Assembly (NCBI RefSeq): GCF_004803635.1
Contig: NZ_SSWX01000013.1
Span: 1-64,000 of the forward strand
DNA length: 64,000 nucleotides
From: Lampropedia aestuarii
Lineage (GTDB): Bacteria > Pseudomonadota > Gammaproteobacteria > Burkholderiales > Burkholderiaceae_C
Direction: 5' to 3'
Positions 30,455 to 40,509 of the stretch are shown in pieces. Positions within the stretch are counted from its first letter, which is position 1; each line of letters begins with the position of its first letter. A program made the position numbers and the translations under genes. The notes beneath the pieces were generated by a model. That model searched no databases. It worked only from the letters and a program-made list of their open reading frames with translations, and was not told where the DNA came from.

Positions 30455-30700
30455 TTATTTCTTGGCGATAAAACCCCAAATCACCAATAGCAAAATGGCG
30501 CCAATGACCGAGGCAATAAAGCCCGCGCTTTGACCAGCCTGGTAGAAGCCCAGCTTGACACCTAAGAATTGTGCGAAAAACGAGCCGGCGATGCCTAGCA
30601 CCGCAGTCATAATCCAGCCCATCGGATCACTGCCGGGCTTGAGGAAACGGGCCACAAGGCCAACCAGCAAGCCAATCAAAATGGTCCAAATAACTCCCAT
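30455..30700 (-). CDS. GlsB/YeaQ/YmgE family small membrane protein
   Basis: 81 residues with three hydrophobic helices (WTILIGLLVGLVARFL, WIMTAVLGIAGSFFAQFLG, FIASVIGAILLLVIWGF) and the family signature PGSDPMGWIMT. Family members are stress-associated inner-membrane proteins of unknown mechanism. The start at 30700 is supported by AAGGAC seven nt upstream. Confidence 0.9.
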   Translation of the reverse strand: MGVIWTILIGLLVGLVARFLKPGSDPMGWIMTAVLGIAGSFFAQFLGVKLGFYQAGQSAGFIASVIGAILLLVIWGFIAKK

Positions 30701-30962
30701 CGTCAGTCCTTTCGTAAATGGTTGCGGCTGCAAGCCGCTTTGATGCAATCGCCTGCGGGAAAGTTCTCGGATTGAGCCCTCAAGCGCTTGGCACATGCCT
30801 GATTGTTGCTTAAACGCATCGCATATGCATTCAGCTTACACGATCGGTGTGCTCAGCATCCAATCAGTGCTCAGGCTACACTATGCGGTGATATGCGCGT
30901 ACTGACGCTATTTTTCCCCTACAGATTCCTTGCTCATTCGCAGTGCGCGCTGAGTGAAAACC

Positions 30963-32057
30963 ATGACCAGACATTCAGATGCCAATCGCCACCCTTTACT
31001 TGTGCTTGGGGTGGAATCCTCTTGTGATGAGACAGGAGTGGCCTTAGTTCGCACCCAGCCCCACGACCTGCAAGACGCCACCTTACCGGTGCCCGAGTTG
31101 CTAGGCCATGCGCTGCACAGCCAGATCGATATGCACCAGCTGTATGGCGGTGTGGTGCCCGAGTTGGCCAGCCGTGACCATATTCGGCGTGTCTTGCCTT
31201 TGACCGAACAGGTCTTGCGTGATACCCAATGCAGCTTGAGCGATGTCGATGTGATTGGCTATACCCAAGGACCCGGCCTAGCTGGTGCCTTGTTGGTGGG
31301 TGCAGGGGTTGCCTGTGCCCTGGGCGCGGCCTTGAACAAGCCTGTGATTGGTGTGCACCACTTGGAGGGGCATTTGCTGTCGCCTTTTCTGAGCGCCGAT
31401 CCGCCGGAGTTTCCGTTTGTGGCCTTGCTGGTTTCGGGCGGCCACACACAGTTGATGCGGGTCGATGGTGTGGGCCAGTACCAGATTCTGGGTGAAACCA
31501 TTGATGATGCCGCAGGCGAAGCGTTTGACAAGTCAGCCAAGCTGATGGGCTTGCCGTATCCGGGCGGGCCGATATTGGCGCGTTTGGCGCAAGGTGGCGA
31601 TCCAGCAGCGTTTGCGCTGCCCAGGCCTTTGCTGCGTGGCGAGAACCTGGATTTTTCGTTTGCCGGACTCAAAACCGCAGTGGCAACGCAAATCCAAAAG
31701 CTTGGCGATGGTTTGGAGTCAGCCAAGCGTGATCTGGCTGCTAGCACCCAGGCGGCGATTGTTGATGTGTTGATGAAAAAATCGTTGCTGGCCTTGCGCC
31801 TGACCGGCTTAAAGCGTTTGGTCGTGGCAGGGGGCGTGGGCGCCAACCAGTTGTTGCGTGAGCAGCTCAATGCACAATGTGCCAAACGCGGCATTCGCGT
31901 GCATTACCCGGAGCTGCATTTGTGCACCGACAATGGCGCGATGATTGCCTTGGCTGCGGCGATGCGTTTGCAGGCTGGTTTGCAAGAGGCTACGCGGGAC
32001 TGGAGTTTTGATGTCAGGCCGCGCTGGCCTCTGGATGCGATTGAGGCGGCGAGCTGA
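30963..32057 (+). CDS. tsaD: tRNA threonylcarbamoyladenosine biosynthesis protein TsaD
   Basis: 364-residue catalytic subunit of the complex that transfers threonylcarbamoyl to A37 of ANN-decoding tRNAs. Signature elements are [14 protein letters not shown] at the N-terminus, the metal-binding HHLEGH, SGGHTQL, and [13 protein letters not shown] with TDNGAM. The length is typical. ATG 30963 is preferred over GTG 30954. It converges with trpA across a hairpin. Confidence 0.96.
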   Translation: MTRHSDANRHPLLVLGVESSCDETGVALVRTQPHDLQDATLPVPELLGHALHSQIDMHQLYGGVVPELASRDHIRRVLPLTEQVLRDTQCSLSDVDVIGYTQGPGLAGALLVGAGVACALGAALNKPVIGVHHLEGHLLSPFLSADPPEFPFVALLVSGGHTQLMRVDGVGQYQILGETIDDAAGEAFDKSAKLMGLPYPGGPILARLAQGGDPAAFALPRPLLRGENLDFSFAGLKTAVATQIQKLGDGLESAKRDLAASTQAAIVDVLMKKSLLALRLTGLKRLVVAGGVGANQLLREQLNAQCAKRGIRVHYPELHLCTDNGAMIALAAAMRLQAGLQEATRDWSFDVRPRWPLDAIEAAS

Positions 32058-32064
32058 AATGGTG

Positions 32065-32100
32065 TGAGGCTCCGTTTGCAGTGGTGCAAATGGGGCCTCA
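32065..32100. terminator. Hairpin between convergent tsaD and trpA
   Basis: A 16-bp stem (TGAGGCTCCGTTTGCA with TGCAAATGGGGCCTCA) has two positions that are wobble pairs in one orientation and a 4-nt loop. It lies between two converging genes. No T-run follows, so it may act by stalling polymerase or protecting 3' ends. Confidence 0.55.
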
Positions 32101-32130
32101 ACCACATCAGAGAGTCTGCCGCAGCTGGCT

Positions 32131-32967
32131 TTATGCCTTGCTGTCCATCGCCTGGCGCATGTCGCTGAGTAGCTGCGCCACCGCTTGCACACCGGCCTCA
32201 CCTGGGTTATCGCGCAGCAGCTCAATCAGGCGCGAGCCGATGACCACCGCATCTGCATTGGCGTCTTGGGCAATGCTTTTGGCGGTGACCGCATCGCGAA
32301 TGCCAAAACCCACACCAACAGGCAACTTCACATGCGCGCGGATCAGTGGCAAAGCCTGGGCCACTTGCTGCGTATCGAGTGCTTTGGAGCCGGTCACGCC
32401 CTTGAGCGATACATAGTAGACATAACCGCTGGCAATGGCGTTGATTTGCTGCATACGCTCGGGTGTCGATGTCGGTGCTAGCAGGAAGATCAAATCCATG
32501 TTTTGGGCGCGCAGTTGCTGGTGCAGCGCATGGGCTTCTTCTGGCGGGTAGTCCACGACCAATAAGCCATCGACACCCGCAGCGGCGGCGTCTTTGACAA
32601 AGTCCCCTTCGTTGCGCAACTGGTCGTAACGCTCGATCGGGTTGGCATAGCCCATCAGCACCACAGGCGTGGTTTGGTTGGTTTGGCGAAAGCTGCGCAC
32701 ATGCTCTAGCACCTGCACCAGGCCAATGCCATTGGCCAGCGCGACATCGCTGGCTTTTTGGATGGTCGTGCCATCAGCCGATGGGTCAGAGAAGGGCACA
32801 CCCAGCTCAATAATGTCAGCGCCAGCGGCGTGCATTGCGTGCATCAGCGCCGGAGTCGTTGCTTTGCTGGGGTAGCCTGCTGTGACAAAAGGAATCAGGG
32901 CTTTGCGGCCTTGCGCTTCTAACTGGGCAAAGCACTGGGCGATGCGGTTGGATTGGTTCTGTGTCAT
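32131..32967 (-). CDS. trpA: Tryptophan synthase alpha subunit
   Basis: 278-residue TIM-barrel subunit that cleaves indole-3-glycerol phosphate and passes indole to TrpB. Catalytic Glu54 ([11 protein letters not shown]) and Asp65 (DPSADG) are present. The segment [10 protein letters not shown] differs from the common DPxADGPxIQ by Thr for Pro. AAGGAG lies close upstream of the ATG. It is 9 bp after trpB in the operon trpF-trpB-trpA. accD, the usual next gene, is missing here. Confidence 0.97.
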   Translation of the reverse strand: MTQNQSNRIAQCFAQLEAQGRKALIPFVTAGYPSKATTPALMHAMHAAGADIIELGVPFSDPSADGTTIQKASDVALANGIGLVQVLEHVRSFRQTNQTTPVVLMGYANPIERYDQLRNEGDFVKDAAAAGVDGLLVVDYPPEEAHALHQQLRAQNMDLIFLLAPTSTPERMQQINAIASGYVYYVSLKGVTGSKALDTQQVAQALPLIRAHVKLPVGVGFGIRDAVTAKSIAQDANADAVVIGSRLIELLRDNPGEAGVQAVAQLLSDMRQAMDSKA

Positions 32968-32976
32968 GGCTGCTCC

Positions 32977-34221
32977 TTATGCGTTGTTGCCCAATGCGGC
33001 AAACAGGCTGCCATCGTCCAGACCGGCTACGGTGCCAATGTCCTTGTCACCACGGCCAGACAGGTTGACCAAAATGGATTGGTCGGTGCGCATGGTTTTG
33101 GCCAGCTTCATCGCATAGGCGACCGCATGGCTCGATTCCAGTGCCGGAATAATGCCTTCGGTGCGGCACAGGTGGTGGAAGGCATGCAGGGCTTCGCTGT
33201 CTTCAATGCCGACATACTCGGCACGGCCGATATCTTTGAGCCAAGCGTGCTCTGGGCCCACCCCAGGGTAGTCCAGGCCGGCACTGACACTGTGTGTCTC
33301 AATCACCTGGCCATTGTCGTCTTGCATGATATAGGTGCGGTTGCCATGCAATACACCGGCGCTGCCACGCTGCAGCGATGCGGCGTGTTTGCCGGTATCC
33401 AGGCCCAGACCGGCGGCTTCAACACCAATCAGGCGGGTGTTCGCATGGTCGATGTAGGGGTGGAAGATGCCAATCGCATTGCTGCCACCGCCCACGCAGG
33501 CGACGACGGCATCGGGCTGGGATTCGGCCAGTCTGACGTGTTCGCTCATCGCCGGGAATTGCTCCAGGCACTCTTTGCCAATCACGCTTTGGAAGTCGCG
33601 CACCATCATGGGGTAGGGGTGTGGTCCAGCCACGGTGCCAATGATGTAGAAGGTGTTGTCCACATTGGCGACCCAGTCGCGCATGGCTTCGTTGAGTGCA
33701 TCCTTGAGCGTTTTGCTGCCTGACTCCACGGGCACGACAGTGGCGCCCAGCAGTTTCATGCGGTAGACGTTGGGGCTTTGGCGTTTGACGTCTTCCGAAC
33801 CCATGTAGACCACGCATTCAAGGCCGTAACGTGCGCAAATGGTGGCAGTGGCTACGCCGTGCTGGCCAGCGCCAGTTTCGGCAATGATGCGATTTTTGCC
33901 CATGCGCTTGGCCAGCATGGCCTGGCCAATCACGTTGTTGATTTTATGCGCGCCTGTGTGGTTGAGATCTTCACGTTTGAGGAAGATCTGCGCGCCACCG
34001 ATCTCGCGGCTCATGCGGTCCGCATGGTAGATCGGCGAAGGGCGGCCGACGTAGTGCTTGAGCTCGTATTCGAACTCAGCCAAGAAGGCCGGGTCACGCT
34101 GGTAATGGGCGTAAGCCGTGCGCAGTTCTTCAATCGCGTGCGTCAAGGTCTCGCTGATAAAGCTGCCGCCATAAGGGCCAAAGTGACCGAGCTGGTCAGG
34201 TTGTTGGTAGGTTGTTGTCAT
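32977..34221 (-). CDS. trpB: Tryptophan synthase beta subunit
   Basis: 414-residue PLP enzyme that condenses indole with serine. The Schiff-base lysine is Lys93 in HTGAHKINN; the phosphate-binding GGGSNAIG loop is present. It overlaps trpF by four bases (ATGA) and precedes trpA by 9 bp, so TrpA and TrpB are translated together and form the channelled alpha2-beta2 complex. Confidence 0.98.
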   Translation of the reverse strand: MTTTYQQPDQLGHFGPYGGSFISETLTHAIEELRTAYAHYQRDPAFLAEFEYELKHYVGRPSPIYHADRMSREIGGAQIFLKREDLNHTGAHKINNVIGQAMLAKRMGKNRIIAETGAGQHGVATATICARYGLECVVYMGSEDVKRQSPNVYRMKLLGATVVPVESGSKTLKDALNEAMRDWVANVDNTFYIIGTVAGPHPYPMMVRDFQSVIGKECLEQFPAMSEHVRLAESQPDAVVACVGGGSNAIGIFHPYIDHANTRLIGVEAAGLGLDTGKHAASLQRGSAGVLHGNRTYIMQDDNGQVIETHSVSAGLDYPGVGPEHAWLKDIGRAEYVGIEDSEALHAFHHLCRTEGIIPALESSHAVAYAMKLAKTMRTDQSILVNLSGRGDKDIGTVAGLDDGSLFAALGNNA

Positions 34222-34982
34222 TGCTCATCCTGTTGGGCGGCGCGTGCGCTGTTGGCGCGCAGCTGCGCGTCTGCTTGCGTGACGGCCGCTATGAATCGGT
34301 GCATGGTATGGGCATCTTTGATGCCTTTGCGTGGCTTGCCATCTGGGCCAATGGCCTCGATGCCTGAGCTCACATCAACGGCCAAGCTCAGGCCGCGATG
34401 GCTCAGCTCATGAATGCCATCGATCACATTTGATGGTGTGAGCCCACCACTTAAGACGAGGTGAGATCTGACGTTTGTTGGAAGGAGTGACCAATTGAAT
34501 GCCTGTCCGCCGCCGCCGTAGCCCGTGACATGGGCATCGAGCAAAATGGCTTGTGCTTGCGAGAATTGATGCGCGTATTCTACGAGATCAAACGGCGCTT
34601 GGCCAACTGGTGTCTCGATAGGGATGCGTGCTGCTCGGATAAAGGGCCGCTGGCCTTGGCCGCTGAGTTGCCAGCATTGCTCGGGCGTTTCATCGCCATG
34701 GAATTGCAAGGTGGCGTTGGGCACGGCTTGCAGTGCTGCTTCGACTTCGCTGGCTGTGGGGTTGACCAGCAGCAGCACGGGCGTCACAAAGGGTGGCAGC
34801 AAACGTGCCAATTCTTTGGCGCGCGCAGGTGTGACAGCTCTTGGGCTGGCCGGGTAGAGTACAAAGCCCACGGCGTCAGCGCCCGCTTGTGCGGCTGCGG
34901 CCACATCTGCTTCGCGCGTGAGGCCGCAAAATTTCACGCGGGTGCGCCATTGGCGCTGGGCGGTAGTGAGTGTGTCTGTCAT
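34218..34982 (-). CDS. trpF: Phosphoribosylanthranilate isomerase
   Basis: 254-residue TIM barrel that isomerises phosphoribosylanthranilate, the third step of tryptophan synthesis. Catalytic Cys is in VKFCGLT (near residue 19); the Asp and phosphate-binding loop appear in [11 protein letters not shown] 30-residue C-terminal tail rich in Ala/Gln exceeds the usual length. It is the first gene of the trpFBA operon, 33 bp after truA on the same strand. Confidence 0.96.
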   Translation of the reverse strand: MTDTLTTAQRQWRTRVKFCGLTREADVAAAAQAGADAVGFVLYPASPRAVTPARAKELARLLPPFVTPVLLLVNPTASEVEAALQAVPNATLQFHGDETPEQCWQLSGQGQRPFIRAARIPIETPVGQAPFDLVEYAHQFSQAQAILLDAHVTGYGGGGQAFNWSLLPTNVRSHLVLSGGLTPSNVIDGIHELSHRGLSLAVDVSSGIEAIGPDGKPRKGIKDAHTMHRFIAAVTQADAQLRANSARAAQQDEQ

Positions 34983-35015
34983 AAAGGCCTTGAGGGGGTG
35001 CTGCGGCAGGGGCGA

Positions 35016-35864
35016 TCAGAACTGGCTGCTACCGGGCAAAAAATCTTCCAGCGCACAGCTAGTGGGCAATTGCCAGTGGCTGTCATAGCGTGGGCCAAGG
35101 AAATACAAACCGTGGGGTGAGAAGGTGGGCGCTGCTGCATCACGCGAGCGTGCTGCAATTACTTCCTTGATCCATTCTGGGCGTTTGTGGCCTTGGCCAA
35201 CCATGATCAGACAGCCCATGATGTTGCGAATCATGTGGTGCAAAAATGCATTGGCTTCAAACTCAAATCGCCAATAGCAGCTGGCAATCGCGCGCTCACT
35301 GTCAGAGGCCGGTGGATGCTGGTGACGCAGCGGCGTGGCACTGATGTGGATGGCCGTGATGGTTTTGATGGGCGTGATGGACTGGCAGGCGGCAGCGCGA
35401 AACGAGCTGAAGTCGTGCTCGCCCAGCAAATAATGCGCCGCTGCCTGCATTGCTGGGCCGTCGAGCGCAGTGAAGATCCAGCCGACCTTGCCCGCTTCGA
35501 TACTGGGGCGTACGGCCGACTGCAACACAATATACGCATAGCGGCGCCGGCGTGCCTGGTTGCGGGCGTGGAAGCTGGTGTCGACGACGCGGGCCCATTG
35601 CACCGCAATGTCGGCAGGCAGGTAGCGGTTGGTGCCGCGCACCCACGAAATTTCTGAGCGCTCGACCTGTGTGTCGAAATGCACCACTTGGCCCAGGCCG
35701 TGCACGCCGGTGTCGGTGCGGCCCGCGCACAGGGTCGAGATGGGCGTGCCAGCAAACTCGGCCAGTGCCGCTTCTAGGTGGTCTTGTACCGTGTTGCCAT
35801 CGGGCTGGCTTTGCCAGCCGTGGTAGGGGCTGCCGTTGTAGCTAACGCCAAGTGCGATTCGCAT
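35016..35864 (-). CDS. truA: tRNA pseudouridine(38-40) synthase
   Basis: 282-residue enzyme that converts uridines 38-40 in tRNA anticodon arms to pseudouridine. Catalytic Asp51 lies in CAGRTDTGVHG. Conserved ARNQARRRRY-type and FLHHMIRNIMG segments follow. Start ATG 35864 gives the family N-terminus MRIALGVSYNG. It is located between fimV and trpF, as in many Burkholderiales. Confidence 0.97.
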   Translation of the reverse strand: MRIALGVSYNGSPYHGWQSQPDGNTVQDHLEAALAEFAGTPISTLCAGRTDTGVHGLGQVVHFDTQVERSEISWVRGTNRYLPADIAVQWARVVDTSFHARNQARRRRYAYIVLQSAVRPSIEAGKVGWIFTALDGPAMQAAAHYLLGEHDFSSFRAAACQSITPIKTITAIHISATPLRHQHPPASDSERAIASCYWRFEFEANAFLHHMIRNIMGCLIMVGQGHKRPEWIKEVIAARSRDAAAPTFSPHGLYFLGPRYDSHWQLPTSCALEDFLPGSSQF

Positions 35865-35921
35865 GGGTGATGTGTGGGTGGCAAAAGCCGCAAGCATAAA
35901 CACTTTCTCGCTTGCAGCGGT

Positions 35922-35956
35922 GGAAAAAACAACGCCGAAGCAGGAGGCTTCGGCGT
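35922..35956 (-). terminator. Intrinsic terminator of fimV
   Basis: A perfect 10-bp stem ACGCCGAAGC/GCTTCGGCGT with a 5-nt loop is followed on the minus strand by GTTTTTTCC, 70 bp past the fimV stop. It separates fimV from the truA-trpFBA group, which must then have its own promoter. Confidence 0.85.
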
Positions 35957-36025
35957 GGCAGTGGTGCAGCCTGGCTTACCAGGCAAGCGTCTGCGCAGGG
36001 CTGGTGGCAGCGCTGCGGCAATCCG

Positions 36026-39000
36026 TTAATGAGAGTCTAACTCTTTCAGTAGCTGCTCGGCTTGCTGTTGCAGCTCGCCGTCGGCCAGATTCAGCACCTC
36101 TTGGGCCAACGCTTTGGCGCCTTCGCTGTCACCAAGCGCCAAGAACTCTTTGGCCAGGGCCAGTTTGGTGCTCAGAGGGTCGGTGGAGGAAAAGTCCTGC
36201 AAGTCCAAGTTGGCGATCGTGCTATCGCTAGAGAAAGACGGGGAATCACTGGTCGGTTTGTCGTCGTACGCATCCAATGTCAGGCTGGACAAGTCCAAAT
36301 CCAATGTGTGCGACAAGTCATCATTGGAGCTTTGGTTTGGCAGCGCTGTGGAAATGTCGGTTGGCAGGCCCGAAGGTGTGCCCAGCGACTGCTCGTCAAA
36401 GCCGAAGTCGTCTAGCTGCGGAGCCGAGAGCGGAGAGCGGATGCTGTCGAGGCCAGATACGCCAGGCACATGGGACTTGACTTCCAGCTTGTTGGCACTA
36501 GGCGGCAGCAGGTTCTCAAACTCCAAACTGTTGCTGTTGATAGCAGGCAGTTCACCACGGTTGGTGTTGAGTTCCTCGTCGGATTTTTTCTCACTCGATG
36601 TCAGCGGCATGGGCTCGCTGAGATCGAAGTCCAGATCCGCTAAGCTGGCTGCGGCTGAGACCGCGCCTGAGCGGCTTTCTTCGAATGCGCTATTGCCTGG
36701 CTTGCTGGTCGCAGATTGCTCAAAATCAAAGTCCAGGTCTGACAGTGGGCCCAGGTCAGACAGCGCTGCAGAAGACGCGCTGGTGCTGGCTGCCACGGCA
36801 GCTGCAGGAGCAAGGCTGGGCGCAGGTGCTACTGGAGCAGCGGCAGGCGCAAACGCTGATGTCGCAGTTGCATTGGCTTGGACTGGGGCTGGCGCGGCTG
36901 GGGTTGCCGATCCCATCTGCTTGTACAGCTCGTTGTTGGGATCCAGATTGCGTCCCAACTCTGCGACCTTGATCCACTCAAGGCCTGTTTTTTCGGTCAG
37001 ACGGGCCACTTCTTGGGCCTTGGCCTCGAACGAAATGCGGTCTTGTCGCGAGGCATAAATTTCTGCCAGGCGCACTTTGATGGCTGTGCGTGAGGGGTTG
37101 GTGATTTCAGACTCTTTCAGCACCTCTTCTGCTTGTTGGTCGCGGCCGTAGGCCAGCAGCACATCGGCTTCCAGCACTGGGTCGCCTTCACCCGTCGCAT
37201 CAATCTGGCTTGGCGAGTAAGACATCGAAGAGACACCTGTCGACAGGCCGGTAGAGAGGCCTGATTTGCCGGTATGGTTGCCCGTTGCAGGCGTGGCATT
37301 TTTGTCGACTTTGGTCCCATCTGTATTGAAAAAGGAGTCAGGCACGTTGCCACTGTTCTCGTAGACCACCTCTTGGTCCTTGCGCCCTTGGCGGTAGCGG
37401 TAGTAGCCCCAGCCGAGCAGCAAGATCAGCAGGGCACCACCGGCAGCGGGTAACAGCGGGTCTTCACCAAACATGCTGTAGAAAGGTGCTGGAGCAGGGG
37501 CGGGCTGAGGTTGTGCCGCCGGTTTTGGGGCCGGTGCAGGTTTTGGAGTAGGAGCAGGAGCAGGAGCAGGAGCAGGCGTAGTGGCCGCTTGCGGGTTTGC
37601 TTCTGGTGTTGTGCTGGCCTCTGGTGTCGCAGTGGGTGGGATGTCCTCGCCTGGGGCAACCGGCTCGCTGTTGGCAGGCGTGTTGGTGATTGCTGCCGTT
37701 GGCAGGTTGGCTGGAGCCTGGGCTTCTATTGTGATGCCTGCAGGGCCAGGCGAGGTTTCAGTTGTCGGGCCATTGGCTGTGGGGCCATTGGCTGCGGTGC
37801 CTGTGGCTTCAGGATTGGCCGGTGCTGTGGCAGGAGCAGAAGCTGGCGTTGCTGCTGAAGCAGAGGCTGTCGCGGTTTGCGCTGCCTCATTGGCTTCCTT
37901 GAGCAGTTGCTCCATGCGGCGGGTGTTTTCTTCCGCCTCTTGCTTGCGCGCGGCATCTTCTTTGGCTTGCAGTTGCGTGGCAATGCGGGCCTCTTCGGCG
38001 CGACGTGCTTCGCTGGCTTGCTGCGAGCTCAACTCCAGCTTGTCACTATTGGCATTGGTTGCAGGCGCTGTAGGCGCTGCAGTGACCATGCCAGAAGACG
38101 TGTCCGCGGCTTGGGGTGCCATCGGGGCAACTGGCGCCTTGCGTGCAATTTGGTTGCGGTACTGGTTGAAGTCACGCGTTTGCGCAGAAATCAGGCTTCT
38201 GGCCTCTTGTGGGCTGACTGATTGGGCTTCGTCAACGTTCGGGATGGACAGCGTGACACCTGCGCGCAGCAAGTTGACATTGCCATTCACAAAGGCTTGC
38301 GGGTTCGAGCGCAGCAGCGCCAGCAGCATTTGGTCCAATGAGACATTGGCGGGCAAATGCCGGCGAGCGATTGCGCTTGCCGTGTCACCTCGGCGCGTGG
38401 TGACTGCGCTAGTGGTGTTTGCTGCAGTTGCTGGGCGTGCGGCGGCAGTCGCTGTCGCTGGTGTAGCAGCGCGTGTTGGGCGCGCCGCCGGGGTCACCTG
38501 GCCCGAGACACTCTGGCCTTGGCTGCGCATCCATTCAGAGGCACGCTGGTACACGGTCGGATCCATTTTGGTATCTACCGGCGCGCTTGGCGCAATGCGT
38601 GCTGTGGCTGGTGCCGCGCCTACCGGTGCTGCTGCAAGCGCAGCAGCAGTACTAGTATTGCTCACTGCTGGAGCAGGGGCAAAGGCCGGGGCGGTTTGTG
38701 CAGGGCTGATAGGGGCCTGTTTGGCTTTGGCCGAAGGCGGGTCTAACAAGATCGCGTAGCTGCGCACAGCGCTGCCACCATTCCAGCTGGTGTTGAGGAC
38801 CAAATCCAGAAACGGCTCATTGACTGGTGCGGCTGTGCTCAATTGCAAGACAGTGTTGCCGTCATTGTGCTGTTGCAAGCGCACTTCAAGCTGCGTCATG
38901 ATGGCCGAGTAATTGGCCCCATGGGCGTTGAACACGTCTGGCGAGGCCGGGTTGGCACGCAGTGTTTGCGCCTCATCTGGCGTCAAGTTGGAAACAGGAA

Positions 39001-39145
39001 TGGTGGCTCTTAATGGCTCCCCCAGATTCGACTGCACACGAACCTGTCCCAAGGTCAGTGCCGATGCATCATTCAGTTGCAGGCCTGCGGCGACGAAAAT
39101 GGCAGCGGCAAGGGCAGAATGTTTCCAGCGGTACGTATTGGCCAT
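36026..39145 (-). CDS. fimV: FimV/HubP-like polar peptidoglycan-binding protein
   Basis: 1039 residues. A signal peptide (ALAAAIFVAAGLQLNDASA) is followed by the FimV N-terminal domain (LTLGQVRVQSNLGEPLRATI) and a LysM-like peptidoglycan-binding domain at about 250-310 (TRRGDTASAIARRHLP, LLRAGVTLSIPN). A coiled-coil region lies near 380-420, then a Pro/Ala-rich linker with an (AP)n run coded by GGAGCA repeats. One transmembrane helix lies near residue 568 (LLPAAGGALLILLLGWGYY). A long acidic cytoplasmic part ends with the TPR-like FimV C-terminal motif (TKLALAKEFLALGDSEGAKA). The protein organises cell poles and is needed for type IV pilus function. Confidence 0.92.
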   Translation of the reverse strand: MANTYRWKHSALAAAIFVAAGLQLNDASALTLGQVRVQSNLGEPLRATIPVSNLTPDEAQTLRANPASPDVFNAHGANYSAIMTQLEVRLQQHNDGNTVLQLSTAAPVNEPFLDLVLNTSWNGGSAVRSYAILLDPPSAKAKQAPISPAQTAPAFAPAPAVSNTSTAAALAAAPVGAAPATARIAPSAPVDTKMDPTVYQRASEWMRSQGQSVSGQVTPAARPTRAATPATATAAARPATAANTTSAVTTRRGDTASAIARRHLPANVSLDQMLLALLRSNPQAFVNGNVNLLRAGVTLSIPNVDEAQSVSPQEARSLISAQTRDFNQYRNQIARKAPVAPMAPQAADTSSGMVTAAPTAPATNANSDKLELSSQQASEARRAEEARIATQLQAKEDAARKQEAEENTRRMEQLLKEANEAAQTATASASAATPASAPATAPANPEATGTAANGPTANGPTTETSPGPAGITIEAQAPANLPTAAITNTPANSEPVAPGEDIPPTATPEASTTPEANPQAATTPAPAPAPAPTPKPAPAPKPAAQPQPAPAPAPFYSMFGEDPLLPAAGGALLILLLGWGYYRYRQGRKDQEVVYENSGNVPDSFFNTDGTKVDKNATPATGNHTGKSGLSTGLSTGVSSMSYSPSQIDATGEGDPVLEADVLLAYGRDQQAEEVLKESEITNPSRTAIKVRLAEIYASRQDRISFEAKAQEVARLTEKTGLEWIKVAELGRNLDPNNELYKQMGSATPAAPAPVQANATATSAFAPAAAPVAPAPSLAPAAAVAASTSASSAALSDLGPLSDLDFDFEQSATSKPGNSAFEESRSGAVSAAASLADLDFDLSEPMPLTSSEKKSDEELNTNRGELPAINSNSLEFENLLPPSANKLEVKSHVPGVSGLDSIRSPLSAPQLDDFGFDEQSLGTPSGLPTDISTALPNQSSNDDLSHTLDLDLSSLTLDAYDDKPTSDSPSFSSDSTIANLDLQDFSSTDPLSTKLALAKEFLALGDSEGAKALAQEVLNLADGELQQQAEQLLKELDSH

Positions 39146-39426
39146 TTGCTTTGATGTATATGTAAGAAATATTGGTTATTCTCGGCTGACTGGCTAGTGT
39201 AACCGTCGTGCAGGCGCTGCAGTTGTCACAAAACACAGGCCCTTGAAGCGAGGACGATAGCAGCAATAAAATGGACTGACAAGAATATTGCTGGGCTTTG
39301 ATTGTTACGATTAAAAACAACTAGCGGCTTGTTGCCTTGCAGCAACAGCTTGTTCATTTTTAATACAAATCATGTAGTTGCGTTTCGCTGCTCATCTTGT
39401 CATTTGTCTCGTTTTGGCTGCAGCAA

Positions 39427-40404
39427 TTAATCGATGCGCGCCCCGGCAGCTTTGACGATGGACTCGTAACGCTGGCGCTCGGCATCCATGAAGGAGCCAA
39501 AATCCTCTGCGCTGCTGGTGATGGGTTGTGCCAACAGTAAATCAAAACGCTGTTGGGTCTGCTCGGACTTCAGCGCCTGTGTGAAGGCCTTGTTCAACTC
39601 GGCAATGGTGTCGGCTGGCGTATTGGCTGGTGCCACCAGACCCCACCATGTGTCGATGGTAAAACCGGGCAGCGTTTGTGCCATGCTGGGCACGCCAGGC
39701 AGCATGGGGCTGGGCGCTTCGGTGGTCACCGCCAATGCCAGCAGTTTGCCAGAGCGGATATTGGCAGCCGCCGCTGCCAGGTTGTCGAAGTTGAAATCGA
39801 CCTCTTTGGACAGCAATGCCAGCTGGGCCGGATTGGCGCCGTTGTAGGGGATGTGTACCGCCTCCAGTTGCCCCATTTGCTTGAACAGCTCGCCGGCCAA
39901 ATGGCCCGCGCTGCCATTGCCGCCACTGCCGTAATTGAGCTGGTTGGCATGGCCTTTGGCATAGGTAATCAGGTCCTGCAGATTGGCGATGCCCAGCTCC
40001 TTGGCGCGCTCGCTGTTCATCACCAGCACATTGGGTACGCTGGCAATCGGGGTGATGGCGGCGAAGTCATTGGCCGCGTCATAAGGCATGCTGGCGTAGA
40101 GCCAAGGGTTGATCGCCATGGTCGCCACAGCCGCAATGCCCAAAGTTGTGCCATCGGGCTTGGCACGGGCGACCTGGCTGAGGCCAATATTGCCACCTGC
40201 GCCGGGACGGTTTTCAACGATGACATTGCCCAAACTGTCCTTGACGGATTCAGCCAAAATGCGTGCGGTGGTATCCAGCGGGCCACCTGGACCGTAAGGC
40301 ACGACAATGGTGGTGACCGTATCCGCGTATGCGGTGGCGGTGATGCCGGTCAGTCCGGTAATGCACAGGGCTGTTAATACAAGAGAGCGAAATGGCATGC
40401 GCAT
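39427..40404 (-). CDS. Bug-family (TctC) periplasmic solute-binding protein
   Basis: 325 residues with a signal peptide (MRMPFRSLVLTALCITGLTG...AYA) and the conserved TctC/Bug start IVVPYGPGGPLDTTARI, followed by ENRPGAGGNIG. Such proteins bind carboxylates for tripartite tricarboxylate transporters. No TctA/TctB membrane genes are nearby, so it is an orphan, as is common in Comamonadaceae and Bordetella. The ligand cannot be predicted. The 281-bp gap to fimV has no clear signals. Confidence 0.92.
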   Translation of the reverse strand: MRMPFRSLVLTALCITGLTGITATAYADTVTTIVVPYGPGGPLDTTARILAESVKDSLGNVIVENRPGAGGNIGLSQVARAKPDGTTLGIAAVATMAINPWLYASMPYDAANDFAAITPIASVPNVLVMNSERAKELGIANLQDLITYAKGHANQLNYGSGGNGSAGHLAGELFKQMGQLEAVHIPYNGANPAQLALLSKEVDFNFDNLAAAAANIRSGKLLALAVTTEAPSPMLPGVPSMAQTLPGFTIDTWWGLVAPANTPADTIAELNKAFTQALKSEQTQQRFDLLLAQPITSSAEDFGSFMDAERQRYESIVKAAGARID

Positions 40405-40509
40405 GCTGTGGTGTCCTTTAGGTTTGTTTCGATTGTAGTGACAATCACGGAGAAGCTTGCCTCAGCGCAATGGCTGGTGCGATGGGGTTGAATCGGCTAT
40501 GGCCTGGGG